From: Cryptomeria japonica
Lineage: Eukaryota > Streptophyta > Pinopsida > Cupressales > Cupressaceae
Reading direction: 5' to 3'
Assembly (NCBI RefSeq): GCF_030272615.1
Contig: NC_081410.1
Coordinates: 127,023,140 to 127,087,139 of the forward strand
DNA: 64,000 bases
This document shows, piece by piece, positions 10,082 to 22,262 of this stretch. The position numbers were made by a program, and so were the translations under genes. The first letter of the stretch is position 1. Every line of letters begins with the position of its first letter. Under the pieces are notes generated by a model, which ran no database searches, was not told where the DNA came from, and saw only the letters and a list, made by a program, of their open reading frames with translations.

Positions 10082-11276
10082 TGTTGGACATTGTTGCTGC
10101 TAGGATATGTTGTTGTCATTGATGTCAACATATTCCTGCTCCGGTGATTGTAGATTAGTTTATTGGGATCATTTTTTGGTGTATGGAGTATTTCTAGTAC
10201 CATTATATTCTTTTGTATTGGCTTTGGAGATCCGAAAAGCTTAATTGATCATATCATATGATCCGGTTTTGAGTTTGTTTTTCTGATTAGTGCTTTGCAA
10301 AGTTCAATATTTCCTCTGATATATTTCGGTGTGATCAGATCTAAAGCTGAGATTTTGGGAGATTGTTTGGGATGGTCTTTTGTATCTTCATTTCAAATAG
10401 TTCATGATTTGGTGCTCCACAACTTATCTTTCTTTGTGGCAGTTGTTGTTGCTTGTTTCAAATGTTGATCGATGAAGATTTGATAAGTGGTGTTGGTACA
10501 ACTGTTACTGATGATTCTAGTGTACTTGCTAGTGTTTCCTAAGTATGTCCTATTTGTTTTTATGATCCACATTGATCATTGTGCGTGTTCTTGGTGATTT
10601 TGTTGAACTGGTGATGTGCTTCATGTTATGAGGTTTTCCCGATGGTGTAGCGTGTTGCGGTTGATCTTGGCGTGATTACTGGTGGTGTTGAGCATTTGGA
10701 AATTTGGTTTAGGTCCATGTTATGTCATGTATATCATTATATTGGTTCGGTGGTCGATCTTTATATCTTGTGATGTAATTTTGTAATTGTAAGTTGAGGG
10801 TTTAGCCGACCTTGTTGTCAAGGTTGATGAATTGTATAAATAGGTGATATAGTCATGTAATTTAGGTATTGAGGTTGTGTTTGCGTTATCAAAGAGTGGT
10901 GTATGTGTGAAAGTAATTCATCCTTTGTCATTGTGATTGAACAGAGATTGGTGTTGTAGAGAAGACAATTGTGCTTAACTGGAACTGTTATCAGGCATTT
11001 GCTGATTTTATTACTGTAGTTCATTCCTTCCGGATTATAATCCGAATCTTTTTGTAAGTCAGTGAGACTTCCTTGAGGGTTGTAGCCTTCCAGGTTATTA
11101 TATTTGAGCATTGGGCTCTAGGCAGTGTGCCTGAATGTTGGTGCATTCCCCATTGTAATATTTTCACATACTATTGTAGAGTATCATTTTATTGTGGGTA
11201 GATTCCCACCGTGGTTTTTCCCTTAACCGAGTTTTCCACATCAAAATCTTGGCGTTGTGTGTTGTGCTATCCGATA
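10082..11276 (+). mobile_element. copia 3' LTR (family 1), right end truncated
   Basis: Starts TGTTGGACATTG, with TTGTCATTGATGTCAACA shortly after; the same words occur near the start of the LTRs at 57122 and 63986 (both minus strand). TATAAATAGG lies at 10835-10844, preceded by a GCCGACC segment also present in the 55.9-57.1 kb LTR. The 3' part has GTGGTTTTTCCC and GTTTTCCACATCAAAATCTTGG. The C-rich tail seen in the other two copies (GATTCACCCCC) is missing, so the LTR is cut at about 11276. Confidence 0.7.
10835..10844 (+). promoter_or_regulatory. TATA box of the copia 3' LTR
   Basis: TATAAATAGG in the LTR, conserved in position relative to the GCCGACC block in the related LTR at 55.9-57.1 kb. 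Confidence 0.5.
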
Positions 11277-12199
11277 ACATATGGACTACAAGATTCGGCT
11301 CACTGGCCTATTTCATTCATGCTCAATTACAGAATCGGTCAACTCCAAACCTCTAAATCTTATGAGACATCTTCTATATTCTCTCCCAATGAATTATGAT
11401 GCTTAGTTAAATTTTTTTATATGGTCAAGATGGATCTGCATTGGCCCAAGAGGGATCAAATGCTAAAGAACAAGATCAAATGTGTAAAGCCACCAGGTCA
11501 CCCTCTTGCAAAGAGAATCCTTCGAAAAATTCAAAGGAAAAAGTGCAGATCAAAGGGAAGATTGGCCAAATGCTAAGGAACATTGAAATCAATGAACTGA
11601 AGCTCCACAAATGACGAAAAGGATTTGCAAGATTCATCGATAGCAAATAGGTCCAAGCAGTTATGGTATTCTAAGCCAAAAAATTGTCTCAAAATCTGGA
11701 AGTGATAACTTGTCAGAAAATGATCCAAACATCCCGCGATTTAGGAATAAGGAAGATAATCATGTTTACAAGCAAAATCCAGCACCGCAAGATCTGGTGA
11801 GCAAATGCAAGAAAATGCTTGAGAAGAAATGTTAAAACAAAAAACAAAAACCAAACTAAAAAGAAATGTTTTTGGTTGATGCAAGATTACCAAGAACCGA
11901 GGATGCTCCTACATTAGTAACTAAGATACAAAGATGTCGAAAAGAACATATGGTAAGACCCATTTAGTCGCTCATGAGAAAATCCTCCAAAATATTCCCA
12001 ATGGGTGAAAAAGAAATGCCCCACACCTTGTGCCAGGAGATAGACACAAGGCCCCAATCAACAAACAAATAGGCTAGGGAATAACATTCATACCTCCAAA
12101 ACACAAAAGATACCAACTTACCAGAAAATAAAGTAAAGATATCAACAAAAGACCAAGCAAGAAGCATTCAAAGAACTCCCTGAGGAATTCACATAAGAC
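11277..12199. other. no gene recognised
   Basis: A-rich, non-coding looking sequence between the truncated copia LTR and dispersed repeat copy B. Fragments such as ATGCTAA(A/G)GAAC occur twice (about 11461 and 11570). No TSDs or domains were found. Confidence 0.5.
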
Positions 12200-14905
12200 T
12201 TACACCATAGGCTACAAGGATATATGAAGGGAAGAGTGTCATCGCATAGCCTCAACATGAGCTATCCTGGTAGTCTTTTTAGAACCTAGACCCCATTCGA
12301 CAACTCATGTGAAATCGTACATGTTCATTTCGTGAAGACAAGGCAATGCATGATCAAGCCAACTCAACATCTCAACAGATGGACAAGGCTTCTAAATCTC
12401 ACCCTCTACCTATGAGAGCACATGAGGCCATGAGTGGGGCACATAATTATCTTGTTAGTGTGTAAAACTAAACCAAATTTTATCAATATTATCACTTATT
12501 ACTCTACTCACATATGGGTTATCCTTGTAGCCACTTAGGGCCTCGACCCCCATAGTGAGCCACTCTCCCTAAATTTTCCTAGACAACATGTTTCCTAGGG
12601 CTCAATGTAAACATCATGAAGAAATGGTAACAAAATAAGAACATAAAGGATCCATACTTATACATATATGACACATTCTGCAAATAGGACTTATACACAC
12701 AGACCAAGTCTTGAAAATTGAGTCATAATCCCAATACAACCATTTCACTTCACATGTCAAGAGAAGAATAAACTTAAATAAATAAAATTGAGCAAATCAA
12801 ATATGGAAAACCAAAATTGACAAGATAATTGGTCACCTAATCCTCCGGTACTAACCGAGAAACCAAATTAGGTCAAAATTGGGTCAATTTTTCAAACTAG
12901 TCAAAACTTAGAAAAGTTGGGTTGTTGGTCAAAAAGTTGGACAGTTGGTCAAAGAGTTGCATAGTTGGTCAAGATTGATGTGCAGTTGGTCATAATAGTT
13001 GTACATTTGATCATGGGAATTGCACAATTGGTCTCTGAGCTATGCAGGTGGTGCTCAGAACTATGTGGGTGGTTAGAAACACAAAAATGGTAAATAGAAT
13101 AACTTAAAATCAAATTCCGACAAAGACCCATTTGAGAGGGGATTGATAACATTAAAAAATCAATGAGAGAGAGAGAATTTCGATGACAAATTCTGAAACA
13201 AAAAATCTTCTCAAGACAACAACCAAATATCCAAAACAATCAAGCTCCAAAAAATTGAAATCATGCTTCAAAGCAAATCCGAAGTCAAATTGAAAACTAC
13301 AAATCACTCTCCTCCAATTCACAATTTGAAAATCTTCACAAAATTGCAATGCAATTTCCTCTCTTCAAAACTTCAAAAAAGAACAATAATAATGGTAGTC
13401 ACAATCAACTCTCATAAAAAAACATAATAAATAGAATACAATTACCTAAAACAAACTCACAAAGAAAAAGCGAAAACCCTAATCATAAAAATATTAAACT
13501 AATTCCAAATTAATAATTCCCACAAAAACAATTAAATAATAATAAATAAATATTAATTCACCAATTACAAATCTTTTATAAAAAGTTAACTCCCACTTGA
13601 CAACAGAGAAAAGAATAAATAAAAGATTAATTAATTAAAATATAATTATGCACAAAATAGGACAACAAGTTCCACCAAGATCGAACAATTAGTTCCACCT
13701 CAAAACACAATAAAATAATAAAATATCCACTTGCACAATAATAAATAATCAATAAATCATTTATTAAATATTATCCACTATTAAAATATTTTTATTAAAT
13801 CAAAATTACATTTAAAGTCTTGCAATAATTATTAACTAAATATTAATTTAATTTACAACACAAGCTATAATTAATATTAATAAATAAAGTAACACTTAAA
13901 TAAATTATAAAATAACATCAAAACATGACTCACCACTAACAATTGGGTAATCATATATTGTCCACATGACAAATTTAGCGGGATAACATGAAAAATAGAT
14001 AACTGTCCCTAGATTAGGACAATGGTTAGGGTTAGGTATGTTTTGGGTCTTGCATTATCTCCTTTTACCACCATTGGAAATTATATAGACACACTTAGAC
14101 CTGTGGAACCAGGTGGAGTCAATGTCTAGTATCTGCAATCCTGCACCAAAAACATGTTGTATACAAACATACATATATATCTCTAATCCCATCTAGTGAA
14201 AGGAAATTGTGACGTCGCATGGAGCTCACGAATGAGTAATACAAAATCATTCCTATCACCCATGGGGGCTTCACTATCTAGGCAATACTATATCACGTGC
14301 ATTCATATTTGGGGGTTTAATATCCCAAAAATTGAAAACAATATATTGCCTATTTGGTGAAAATAGGGGGTTTTTTAATTCGGGCTATGAAAAAATACAA
14401 TTTCTAGTGAAAATAGGGGGGTCTTTAATTCGGGTTGTGTATTGGGAGGGGATGGTAATAAAAGAGTTTAGGGCAATATTTTTTGAAAATAGGGGGATCC
14501 TTTAGTATGTCATGAACACACGTGATATAACTCAGGTTCATTAAGTGAAGCTCTTGTGCTATCACCCTAAAGCCCAAGCAAGCATTGCATAGAATCTCAA
14601 CACCATCAATAATAAAATGATAACATTAGATCATAGATTAGCATCACATAATGCATCATAATGAATCACAAAAATAGAATCCATGTCATAAGTATATCAA
14701 TTCTAACATCAATATATCCAAGTCAATGAAATATACTAATAGCCATATCCTCAAATATGTAACATCGTAGAATAGTTTAATAGCAAGGATCATGTGAATG
14801 TAATCACCCACACATATAAGTGAAATCAACCATGCAAAATGAATTAAACATAGTCTAACAAATCAAAGAAGCATGTATTTGAAACAAAGCATGGAGGGGT
14901 ACTAC
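12200..14905. repeat. dispersed repeat family, copy B
   Basis: Aligns in islands with copy A (see the 540-4245 entry) in the same orientation and ends at the same GGGGTACTACA. It lacks the H3-like ORF. 12900-13020 carries runs of TTGGTCA(A/T) (four to six near-copies of AGTTGGTCA). 13380-13930 is very AT-rich. A 240-bp MITE-like insertion interrupts the copy at 14290-14529. Confidence 0.55.
14290..14529. mobile_element. 240-bp MITE-like insertion with 18-bp terminal inverted repeats
   Basis: Left end TATATCACGTGCATTCAT (14290-14307) and right end ATGAACACACGTGATATA (14512-14529) are inverted repeats with 16 of 18 positions matching. If the outer TA on each side is the target duplication, the inverted repeat starts TATCACGTG, which would fit a Tc1/mariner-type MITE. 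Inside are two copies of GTGAAAATAGGGGG followed by a TTTAATTCGGG segment, starting at 14357 and 14407, exactly 50 bp apart, and a third weaker copy near 14483. It has no coding capacity. It lies inside repeat copy B, whose copy A partner lacks it. Confidence 0.6.
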
Positions 14906-16244
14906 AAATAAGATTTTTTAAATATAAGTATACTAGAAGAAAGATAAAAGAGAACATGCAAAAACCTTAGAAATCATTTGAAAAAAACCTACGCAAAAGA
15001 ATGAAAGAGTTTATTAATGGAATTATTTAGCAATTTGTAAACATAAAATTTTGTCTTTAGTAATATTTGAATAATAGCAATATCAAAGTATCTAACTTTT
15101 CAAGCTTTCTTATTTTTAAGCTGCTATTCAAAATCCAAATTTCCATTTCCACGAAATTCTTTCAAATTACCATTTAAAAGACAGCATTCTATTTTATTAC
15201 ATATGTTAGAGGCAAGTTTCTATGTAAATGGATATAAAGACTTGTTTGGAGTATAGTGACTTTTTATTAAAAACTATTATTAAAATAAAACATACAATAC
15301 TTAAATTTTAAAAATAATACATTTATTAAATTAATTTTATTTTAAATATATGTTTTTTAGTTTTTCAAATGAAACCTAAATTTGATGACTGTCATGTTTG
15401 ATCATTTTCATTGTAATATATTTTGAAAAGAATTTAAACCTCTAAAAATTATATAATCTATAATCATAAAATATATATAACCACTTTCAATACTGGAAAA
15501 CAAAATCATAAATATTTTTGGAAACACAGAATTACAAATGATTCAATAGAAATCTCAGCATAACATGAAAAATCTTAATGAGAAATCTCAACATAATCTA
15601 TAGTCATTAGTAGAGCATATTTGGCTAAATAGCATCTAAAATTTTAAAATGAAAAAAAATTGGGTTTTGACTCACATAGTAATGTTCATCAACTACTCTA
15701 GATTTTAAATGGACTGAACTCAATTTTTTAAGAGCTAATTTTGACACTGATGGATCTACTTTCTCTGCAAGTTGTACAACATAATTCAAATGTCTACATA
15801 TAAGATTGGTGTTTATTAAGACTCTAATCATTCATTTTCACACATATATCACAAATGGAACATGTATTTTAAAAGAGAAGAGAGAAAAGCCCATTTGGTT
15901 CAAAAAAAAGTGAAGACTAAGAGGGAATGAGCTTTAAACTTTGATTTTCCTTCAATGGAACCTTAGAATATTATGGCAATCTACTATTTTCTAATTAGTG
16001 CATTATTCATTATATTTCTGAAATATCTTAATTACATCTGTTTATAAGATTATTTTAAAGAGAGGTCCATCTTGACTGATTATGCACATTTAAAAGTTAT
16101 TTCAATAGACTTTAAACTTGTTTAAAAATTGTTTTATTTATATTGTTTATTTACGTTTGAGAATACAACAAATTTATTTTATTTTGTTTGTTTAAGAGTC
16201 ATTTTATTATTAGCATCACTTTTTTGTCATTTGTATCAATAATC
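14906..16244. other. AT-rich sequence, no gene recognised
   Basis: Long A/T runs, no domain on either strand. The 68-codon minus-strand frame at 15625-15831 has no recognisable motif. Confidence 0.5.
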
Positions 16245-16257
16245 AAGATTGAAATAA
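16245..16257. repeat. 13-bp target-site duplication, left
   Basis: AAGATTGAAATAA, identical to 17373-17385. The two flank the poly(A)-ended insertion between them. Confidence 0.85.
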
Positions 16258-17372
16258 TTTATTAGAGTTAATGAATGAATAACTTCCAATGCAAGATATC
16301 AACTTCATTTGTTTTTCCTTTTTCTTTGTCTAGTGGTTTTGAAGTTTGGAAGGAAGTCTTCTGTGGACGATTCTTGCAGGGTCTAGGCAGCTTAGAGAAT
16401 ATTATGGACACCCTAATTCGACCAGTTTCTAATAAAAGGTAGATGGTCTTTTTGGACCAAATTAAGGAAAAATGCATGGAGGATGTGTTGAATGTATCTC
16501 ATTTTGTTATAATCAGGGTAGTGAAGTGTATCCTTGGTGAGGAATTCCTTAGGATAGACCACAAATATAAGGTGAATATGGAAATTATGGCAGTGTTTGT
16601 AGCAACTCTTCTCCATATTGGCTTCTCCAAAGAAAAGACTAAAGCTCTATGCAGAAAGGTCTTTAAGGTAGACCTCCTGGGAGATTTAAACTAGGTTTTA
16701 TGGAATATAGATGAAAATTTGACCATTCCCCTACCAATAGATTATATGGTGACAATTTGAAATGGTAAACCTCCACCAAGATTTCCAGTCCTATACATTG
16801 AGGATGAGAAGCCCTTCTAGGCTAGGAAATTTGGGATTAAAGTTAAAGCCAATTTCTTTTGGAAATTTTTCCATTTTTCCAAGATTACAGAGCCAAAATA
16901 GATTAAGGAATACCTAGAGGTGGAAGGCCTTCCCTCTCTTGCTCCAGAAGATAATTTAATTGATAGTTGGGTGACAGAATCGGAAGAAATTGTGGTTGAT
17001 TTGGGTCCCGAACCTCCTAAGGAGACTGTCATCTTTCCCCTGCCTTCTCCTTTTTTGGTTCGTCAAGATGTTCCTATGTTGGTTCACTTTTTTGACCTCT
17101 CTAGAGGTCCTTCTTCTCCCACTTGGTAACTCCCATGAGGTTGGAGCTTATGTTTTTTATTATCAAATAGCTTTTCTGGTTATTTGGTCATAACTTTGAT
17201 CATTTGTGATTTGTCGTCTATGGTCCTAGCTGGTCATTTTGGAGATTGTCTATTTAAGTTTCTACTTCTAGTCTGTTATTATTCTCAGACTTCCTTGTTG
17301 TACTTTTGTTTCCTATGTATTTAAATATCTATATAAATATAATCGTCTCTTGCCCTTGATTGATAAAAAAAA
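16258..17372 (+). mobile_element. retroposed poly(A)-ended copy (1115 bp)
   Basis: The segment ends in GATAAAAAAAAA (17362-17372) and is bounded by a perfect 13-bp duplication, the hallmark of LINE-type target-primed reverse transcription. The body holds a broken ORF (16330-17129) and a 3' untranslated part of about 240 bp. No reverse transcriptase is present. It is either a non-autonomous retroposon carrying its own ORF, an internally deleted LINE, or a processed copy of a host mRNA. Confidence 0.8.
16330..17129 (+). pseudogene. unidentified retroposed ORF, four in-frame stops
   Basis: One reading frame runs from about 16330 to a TAA/TAG region at 17129 and stays protein-like throughout (MVFLDQIKEKCMEDVLN at 16443, then IGFSKEKTKALCRKVFKVDL, PLPIDYMV, PPRFPVLYIEDEKPF, KFGIKVKANFFWKFFHFSKI, EYLEVEGLPSLAPEDN). 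In-frame stops occur at 16692-16694, 16758-16760, 16818-16820 and 16899-16901, with another just before 16443. The N-terminal half looks helical and could be a small globular domain; the C-terminal third is Pro-rich. I do not recognise the family. Without the stops it would be about 260 residues. Confidence 0.55.
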
Positions 17373-17385
17373 AAGATTGAAATAA
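17373..17385. repeat. 13-bp target-site duplication, right
   Basis: AAGATTGAAATAA, identical to 16245-16257, directly after the poly(A) run. Confidence 0.85.
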
Positions 17386-18420
17386 AATTCAATTATTCAA
17401 AAATCTTTGTAGTATTTTTATAACTTATATTTCTAACTAATCTTATTAACTATCACTTTCACTTTTTACTAGCATTTAGGTAGGAACGATATTAAAATTT
17501 ATTGAAAATCTTTTTCTATTCTTTTTTATAGAGGTAAATTATTTTGACTTGAAATTATGATCACAATGAGATCACGAAAATGGGACCTTGGTGCATGTTG
17601 GATTTGACAAAATCTTTTGGTTTTACATGTTTCTAGACTTGTTGGGTAAGGAGGTTTTTTTATTTCTAGGCTTGTCGACTTTGGAACTTGGGATTTTGAA
17701 TTCCAAAATCTAGGACAGATAAAATTTGAGTTTTAATTTGTGAGATTTAACATGGATATTTAAATTAATAGGATTTGGGATTACCAAAATTTGAGTAATT
17801 GTTTTTGGACTAAATTGAGATTGTGGGTTATTAACATAATCATATATATGAATTTCTAATTTGAGTCTTATACTTTTGAAGTTTGTATATTTTATTTAGA
17901 TGAACTTTAAATCTTGAGATTTGTGAATATTTGAATTTTGAATTTATGAATTGTGAACTACAAAATTAAGCTTATTAGATTTTTAGTTATATAATATAGA
18001 TAAAAAATGAATTGTGAACAAATGAGTTAGGAAGTAAGAAACCCAATCATAATCAAATTAAATAACTAAATGAAACATAAAATAAATGAATGAAATAAAT
18101 AACAATAAATCAAGACTCTAATACCTTCATACACAAACCTTGCTCAGCTCCATTATTCTTGATATGTTGGTTGCTTATTTCATCAACATAATGAAAACAT
18201 TCATCATTCATCAATCATTAATATCAAATTCAAGCATTTAATCTCATATCATATCATATTCGTATCAAAGCATTATCAATCTTACGAATATCATCACATG
18301 CAAAACTGTCTAAATCTTATTCTGAAATCAATTACACTAACACTTTATGGTGGCCATAAATTATGTAAACATTGGTGGTTAGAACAGCGTTGCCATTTTG
18401 AATGGCTATTTAAGAAAAAA
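17386..18420. other. AT-rich sequence, no gene recognised
   Basis: Low-complexity sequence with recurring words such as TTGGGATT, TTTGTGA and AATTTGAG (17570-17990). No coding signal on either strand. Confidence 0.5.
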
Positions 18421-18708
18421 AATTCAACTACTGGTTTGTATTGATTATATTTTAGCTGTTCTGCAGGTCTTTAGCAGTTTTATTATTCATCTAAGTTTCT
18501 ACCAGAGAGTTTATAAGAGTTATTAACATTGTGGTGAAGAGAACATATCGTACTATTTTGTCACTCAGTCTAGTAATTGCAGTGGTACCATTTTTCTTTT
18601 ATGTTTTAACTTCATGCAATGGTTGACAGAAAATTAAAGTTGTTAATGGTCCCTGCAACAACATATTATAAGGATGAACGGAATCTGGAATCTATTTTTC
18701 AATTAGTT

Positions 18709-18713
18709 ATTAT
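18709..18713. repeat. 5-bp TSD of solo LTR, left
   Basis: ATTAT, identical to 19203-19207 on the other side of the LTR. Confidence 0.75.
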
Positions 18714-19202
18714 TGTGAGAAAAATAATAAGTGTAGAAAATTTGCAAAGAAGAACAATAGCACATAACATACAGATTTACGTGGAAAAACCTGGTAAAAA
18801 TACACCAGTAAAAAACCATGGGCAAATTTTGTCTTTCGTATTGATTCTCGGGAATTACAGAGTTACAACAATCTCAAAACTGTACATCAAAACATGACTT
18901 CGAGTAGCCTCAAACAACCGAGTTGCAGAGTCCTACTTGAATACGACTTACTAAATATAGTAAGTATTACTCCCATAACTGCATGTAAAACACAAGTCAA
19001 AATTACTATTTATAGAAAGTTTATTAACAACCACTGCTAGCTAAGATAGTCATGATGACTCAACCACTGCTAGCTAAGAGTCCAATTTATAGTAAGCTTA
19101 CTAGTGGGTACTCCATGATGATGCAACCACCGCTAGCTAAGATAGTCATGATGACTCAACCACTCCTAGCTAAGAGTCCAATTTGGACTTCACATTCCAA
19201 CA
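18714..19202 (-). mobile_element. 489-bp solo LTR (copia-like), minus orientation
   Basis: On the minus strand it starts TGTTGGAATGTGAAG (19202) and ends TTTTTCTCACA (18714), so it has TG...CA ends, and it is flanked by a perfect ATTAT duplication. It holds a TATA box (TATAAATAG, 19006-19015) and the plant LTR block GGTTTTTCCACGTAAATC. No internal region or second LTR is present. An internal duplication, with GCTAGCTAAGATAGTCATGA in each copy, occurs at about 19033-19090 and 19130-19187. Confidence 0.85.
19006..19015 (-). promoter_or_regulatory. TATA box of the solo LTR
   Basis: TATAAATAG on the minus strand within the 489-bp LTR. Confidence 0.45.
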
Positions 19203-19207
19203 ATTAT
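19203..19207. repeat. 5-bp TSD of solo LTR, right
   Basis: ATTAT, identical to 18709-18713. Confidence 0.75.
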
Positions 19208-20639
19208 TAATTATATTTGTCAGATATCTTAAATACATCTATTTATAGGACGTTTGATTTTAAATGATTATTTATATGCTTGAGGTATCTTAAATACATA
19301 ATAGAGTTTTTAATCACTTATTTGTTGAAAGAAATGATAGACAAGGAGAAGCTATAATATTATCTTGATTATTATAATATTATTCATTTTTGTTTCCAAT
19401 TTACCAATCCTATCTCTCAAAACACCTTGAGAATTTTAAAGATCAACAAGCATCTTATTTGATAGGTGGAAAGAGGTGCATAGCTCTCCACATGAACACC
19501 ACCACTAAATTAATCAATGATGATCTAGAGGATGAATATTCCATAATCTTGATGAAGGAGGAGAGTAGACATTTCTTCTTTAAATTACCCATGTGAGCAA
19601 CTTGAGTGTCAATAGGGACAGTTCAATGGAGAATAGCAACTTGTACTTAGAGTTAAAGGTAAATTCTTGAGGATTAGTCTTTCTTTTCAAATCATGAAAA
19701 CCTCACCAATTAGGGACCACAATCTTGAACCATTTAGGTTTTTGAGTGGTAGGATCAACTTGGTAGACAACATTCAAGTCACAACTCTTCTGTAATATGT
19801 TGGAAATGAAGTATTATTTTCTATTGTCTCGCTAAAACTAGACTCTACTTTTGGAAATATAATTATTACTTATATAAAAAGCATTTGAAATATTGTACAC
19901 CTATTTATTAAAGACAATGGTGACACTTATAATATAATATGTGTATATCTTATCTTGCTTATTTTGTATTAATGTGGTGGTTGTTTCTATGATATTAATT
20001 ATAATATTATTATTGGTTTATTTTAGTTGTAGAAGTTGAAAGCAAATATTTGACGTGCATGTATTAATAGCTTATAATTACAAAAGTATAATGCAAAATT
20101 TTAGTACCTTTTGTTTCTTTTTATTTATATTAAAAAATCTTATAAAAAAACTTGTTAAGATTTAATTATTTGATTTTTCTATTGCTAAAATATTTGACAT
20201 ATTATGCAATATATTGACTTACTTTACCTTTATATATTGAATGTAAATATTTAGTAATTTTTAATTAGAATATTTAAAAATTTTATTAGAAACAACTTAG
20301 TTGTCTACTTAAGTTATTATATTTCTTATATATATAATGTCTTGATTTTCTATTCAAAGGTATAGATAAAAGGAAAGAGTATAACAATAATCTAGATCAA
20401 AGTTTAAGAAATCTAGTTGTTCCTTTGTATAGAATAGAAAAATGTCATCTACCCATTTTTTAATTTAAATTATTTTTTAATGATGCTAGAAGGAACATGT
20501 GGTTGATGAAGATAAAATATAAAAAAATATAATTAGATAGAATTTTACAAAAAAAATAGATTTAAAACATTAAGTAACTTAAAGATATTATTGACACTAG
20601 CAAAAAATAATAAGCTTAATATTTTTCTTCATTTATGAA

Positions 20640-21440
20640 AAATATTTTGAAACATGGCTCTATGTGAAAAATATTTTGAAACATGGTGTCTACGTCTCCT
20701 CTCCACTGAAGTAAGGAGTATCATTAATTCAATCATATTGAATTCTAATTTCACTATTAATCATACATTTAGCTAATCTACACCAATTCTACCATGGTAC
20801 AACAAGTGAATGATTTTACATGAATTTATCCACATAATTTCAATCAACATGATAGAATCTTAAAATTTAATGATGAAAGAAAATTATTACTTATTTCAAG
20901 TATTCACTTTTTCTTTAGTGCTTTACAATTCAATATACAAATTAGATGTAATATTAAGTTAAAAATGCAAAAGTTAATTATTGCATGTTGTGAACAATAT
21001 GAAGCCTTCAGTAAGATGTGAGAGTCTTTATCTAATTAAATTATCAATGATTTATTGTTTTAATACATATTTTTATTAGCTTACAAATAAACTTTAGAAA
21101 AGATATACTTTGAAACTTGATGACTATCTCTCCTCTCTATTGAATTGAGGTACATGGGTAATTCAATCAAATTGAAATCTTATTTCACCATTAGTCATCC
21201 CACTTAGCTAATCTACACCAACTATATCATGTTACAACAAGTGAATGATTTTATTCAAATAATTTCAAACAACATGATAAGATCTTAAATTTTAAGGTGA
21301 AATGAAATTATTACTTATTTCAAGTATTAGAGATGAAGGAATACCAGATTTATTCTGGATTTATTGATGCTTTACAATTCAATATACAAATTTGATATAA
21401 TAGTAAGCTAAAAATGTAAAAAAAACAATCATTACAAAAT
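20640..21440. repeat. imperfect tandem duplication, period about 435 bp
   Basis: The block 20664-20990 (TCTCCTCTC..TGAA, CAACAAGTGAATGATTTTA, TTACTTATTTCAAGTATT, GCTTTACAATTCAATATACA) recurs in the same order at about 21096-21440. There is no coding signal. A 36-bp AAATATTTTGAAACATGG segment is also doubled at 20638-20685. Confidence 0.65.
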
Positions 21441-21812
21441 AAATCTTAAATAAGTAAAACAACTTTTCAACTTCTTCAAATTATAGATACAATAATTTTT
21501 AAATAATTATTAAATTAATTAATTTAACATCACCCTAAAAATATTTTATGGTATCAAAAGAATATAATTAATACCAATTAATTAAGAAATAATAGATTGC
21601 AAATAGTATTTGCATGTAAAGCACTAATATTTGGCACTTATGTACTGTTTCGATCGACCATTAATAGCTTAAACATGGCCACCCATTTCAACGAAAGTCT
21701 GAAGAAAACGGTACAACTTCAATTATTATATGTGACAAAAATTGTACAATGCAATTTCGTTTTCTGTTAACATCTAAATTCAGAAACAATAATAAACAAT
21801 AATACATAAAGA
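21441..21812. other. intergenic, 3' flank of the SABATH gene
   Basis: AT-rich, no gene. It would contain the 3' untranslated region and polyadenylation site of the minus-strand SABATH gene; several AATAA-type motifs lie at 21785-21810. Confidence 0.5.
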
Positions 21813-22178
21813 CTATTTTCTAACAAGGGAGGCAACAGTACAGGTGACAAATCTTGAAGGTGGAGATGTATGGAGAAGTGCTTCAGCTCTCTGGTGGAAT
21901 CTCTTAAATAGAACTTCTGCACACTTGATGCCAATGTGGGCCTCAACTAAACACCCTAGAAAACTTTTAACCAGATTAACCTTATCATTTGCAAATCTAG
22001 CTGGATCTTTTACCCACTCTTCAAATTCCTCCTCAGACATGCTTGGCACCCCTTCACACACTTCCAATCTCTCAATATCAAAACTGCCATTTTTCTCTAC
22101 TGTTGCTCTCAACTCAATTGCATTTGGGAAATACCATGGAAGATTGAAGGAGTCTCTCAAATCCAGGCTGATTATTCC

Positions 22179-22262
22179 CTGCAAATCAACAAAGTCATAT
22201 TAATCACCAATGCTATTACAATTTATCATAGCATTAATAAGATGGGGATATAGAATATGTGC
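22179..22262 (-). other. SABATH intron 2 (84 bp, GC-AG)
   Basis: The donor reads AAAGAG|GCACAT and the acceptor TTTGCAG|GGAATA. Both neighbouring exons join in frame to the conserved WDDLVKE-G order. GC donors are used in about 1% of plant introns, normally with AG before the cut as here. Confidence 0.6.

Larger units (their letters stand above)
18421..20600 (+). repeat. uncharacterised repeat family R, copy 1
   Basis: This stretch aligns, island by island and in order, with the reverse complement of 41.5-44.05 kb. The blocks are TTCAACTACTGG (18423 versus 44030), CTAGTAATTGCA.TGGTACCA (18568 versus 43920), CCAATCCTATCTCTCAAAAC-type (19403 versus 43035), TTGGTAGACAACA (19761 versus 42190 onward), and AGAAATCTAGTTGTTC (20407 versus 41580). 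It contains a nested solo LTR (18714-19202). 19396-19640 and 19715-19850 keep coding-like segments in the plus direction (YQSYLSKHLENF; LEPFRFLSGRINLVDN; YVGNEVLFSIVS), the latter matching the tandem unit of copy 2. Function unknown. Confidence 0.65.

Noticed and set aside
4340-11276. One copia element with 5' LTR at 4340-5085 and 3' LTR at 10082-11276
   Set aside because: Both are plus-oriented, but the LTR sequences belong to different families and the interior between them is a minus-strand gypsy element.
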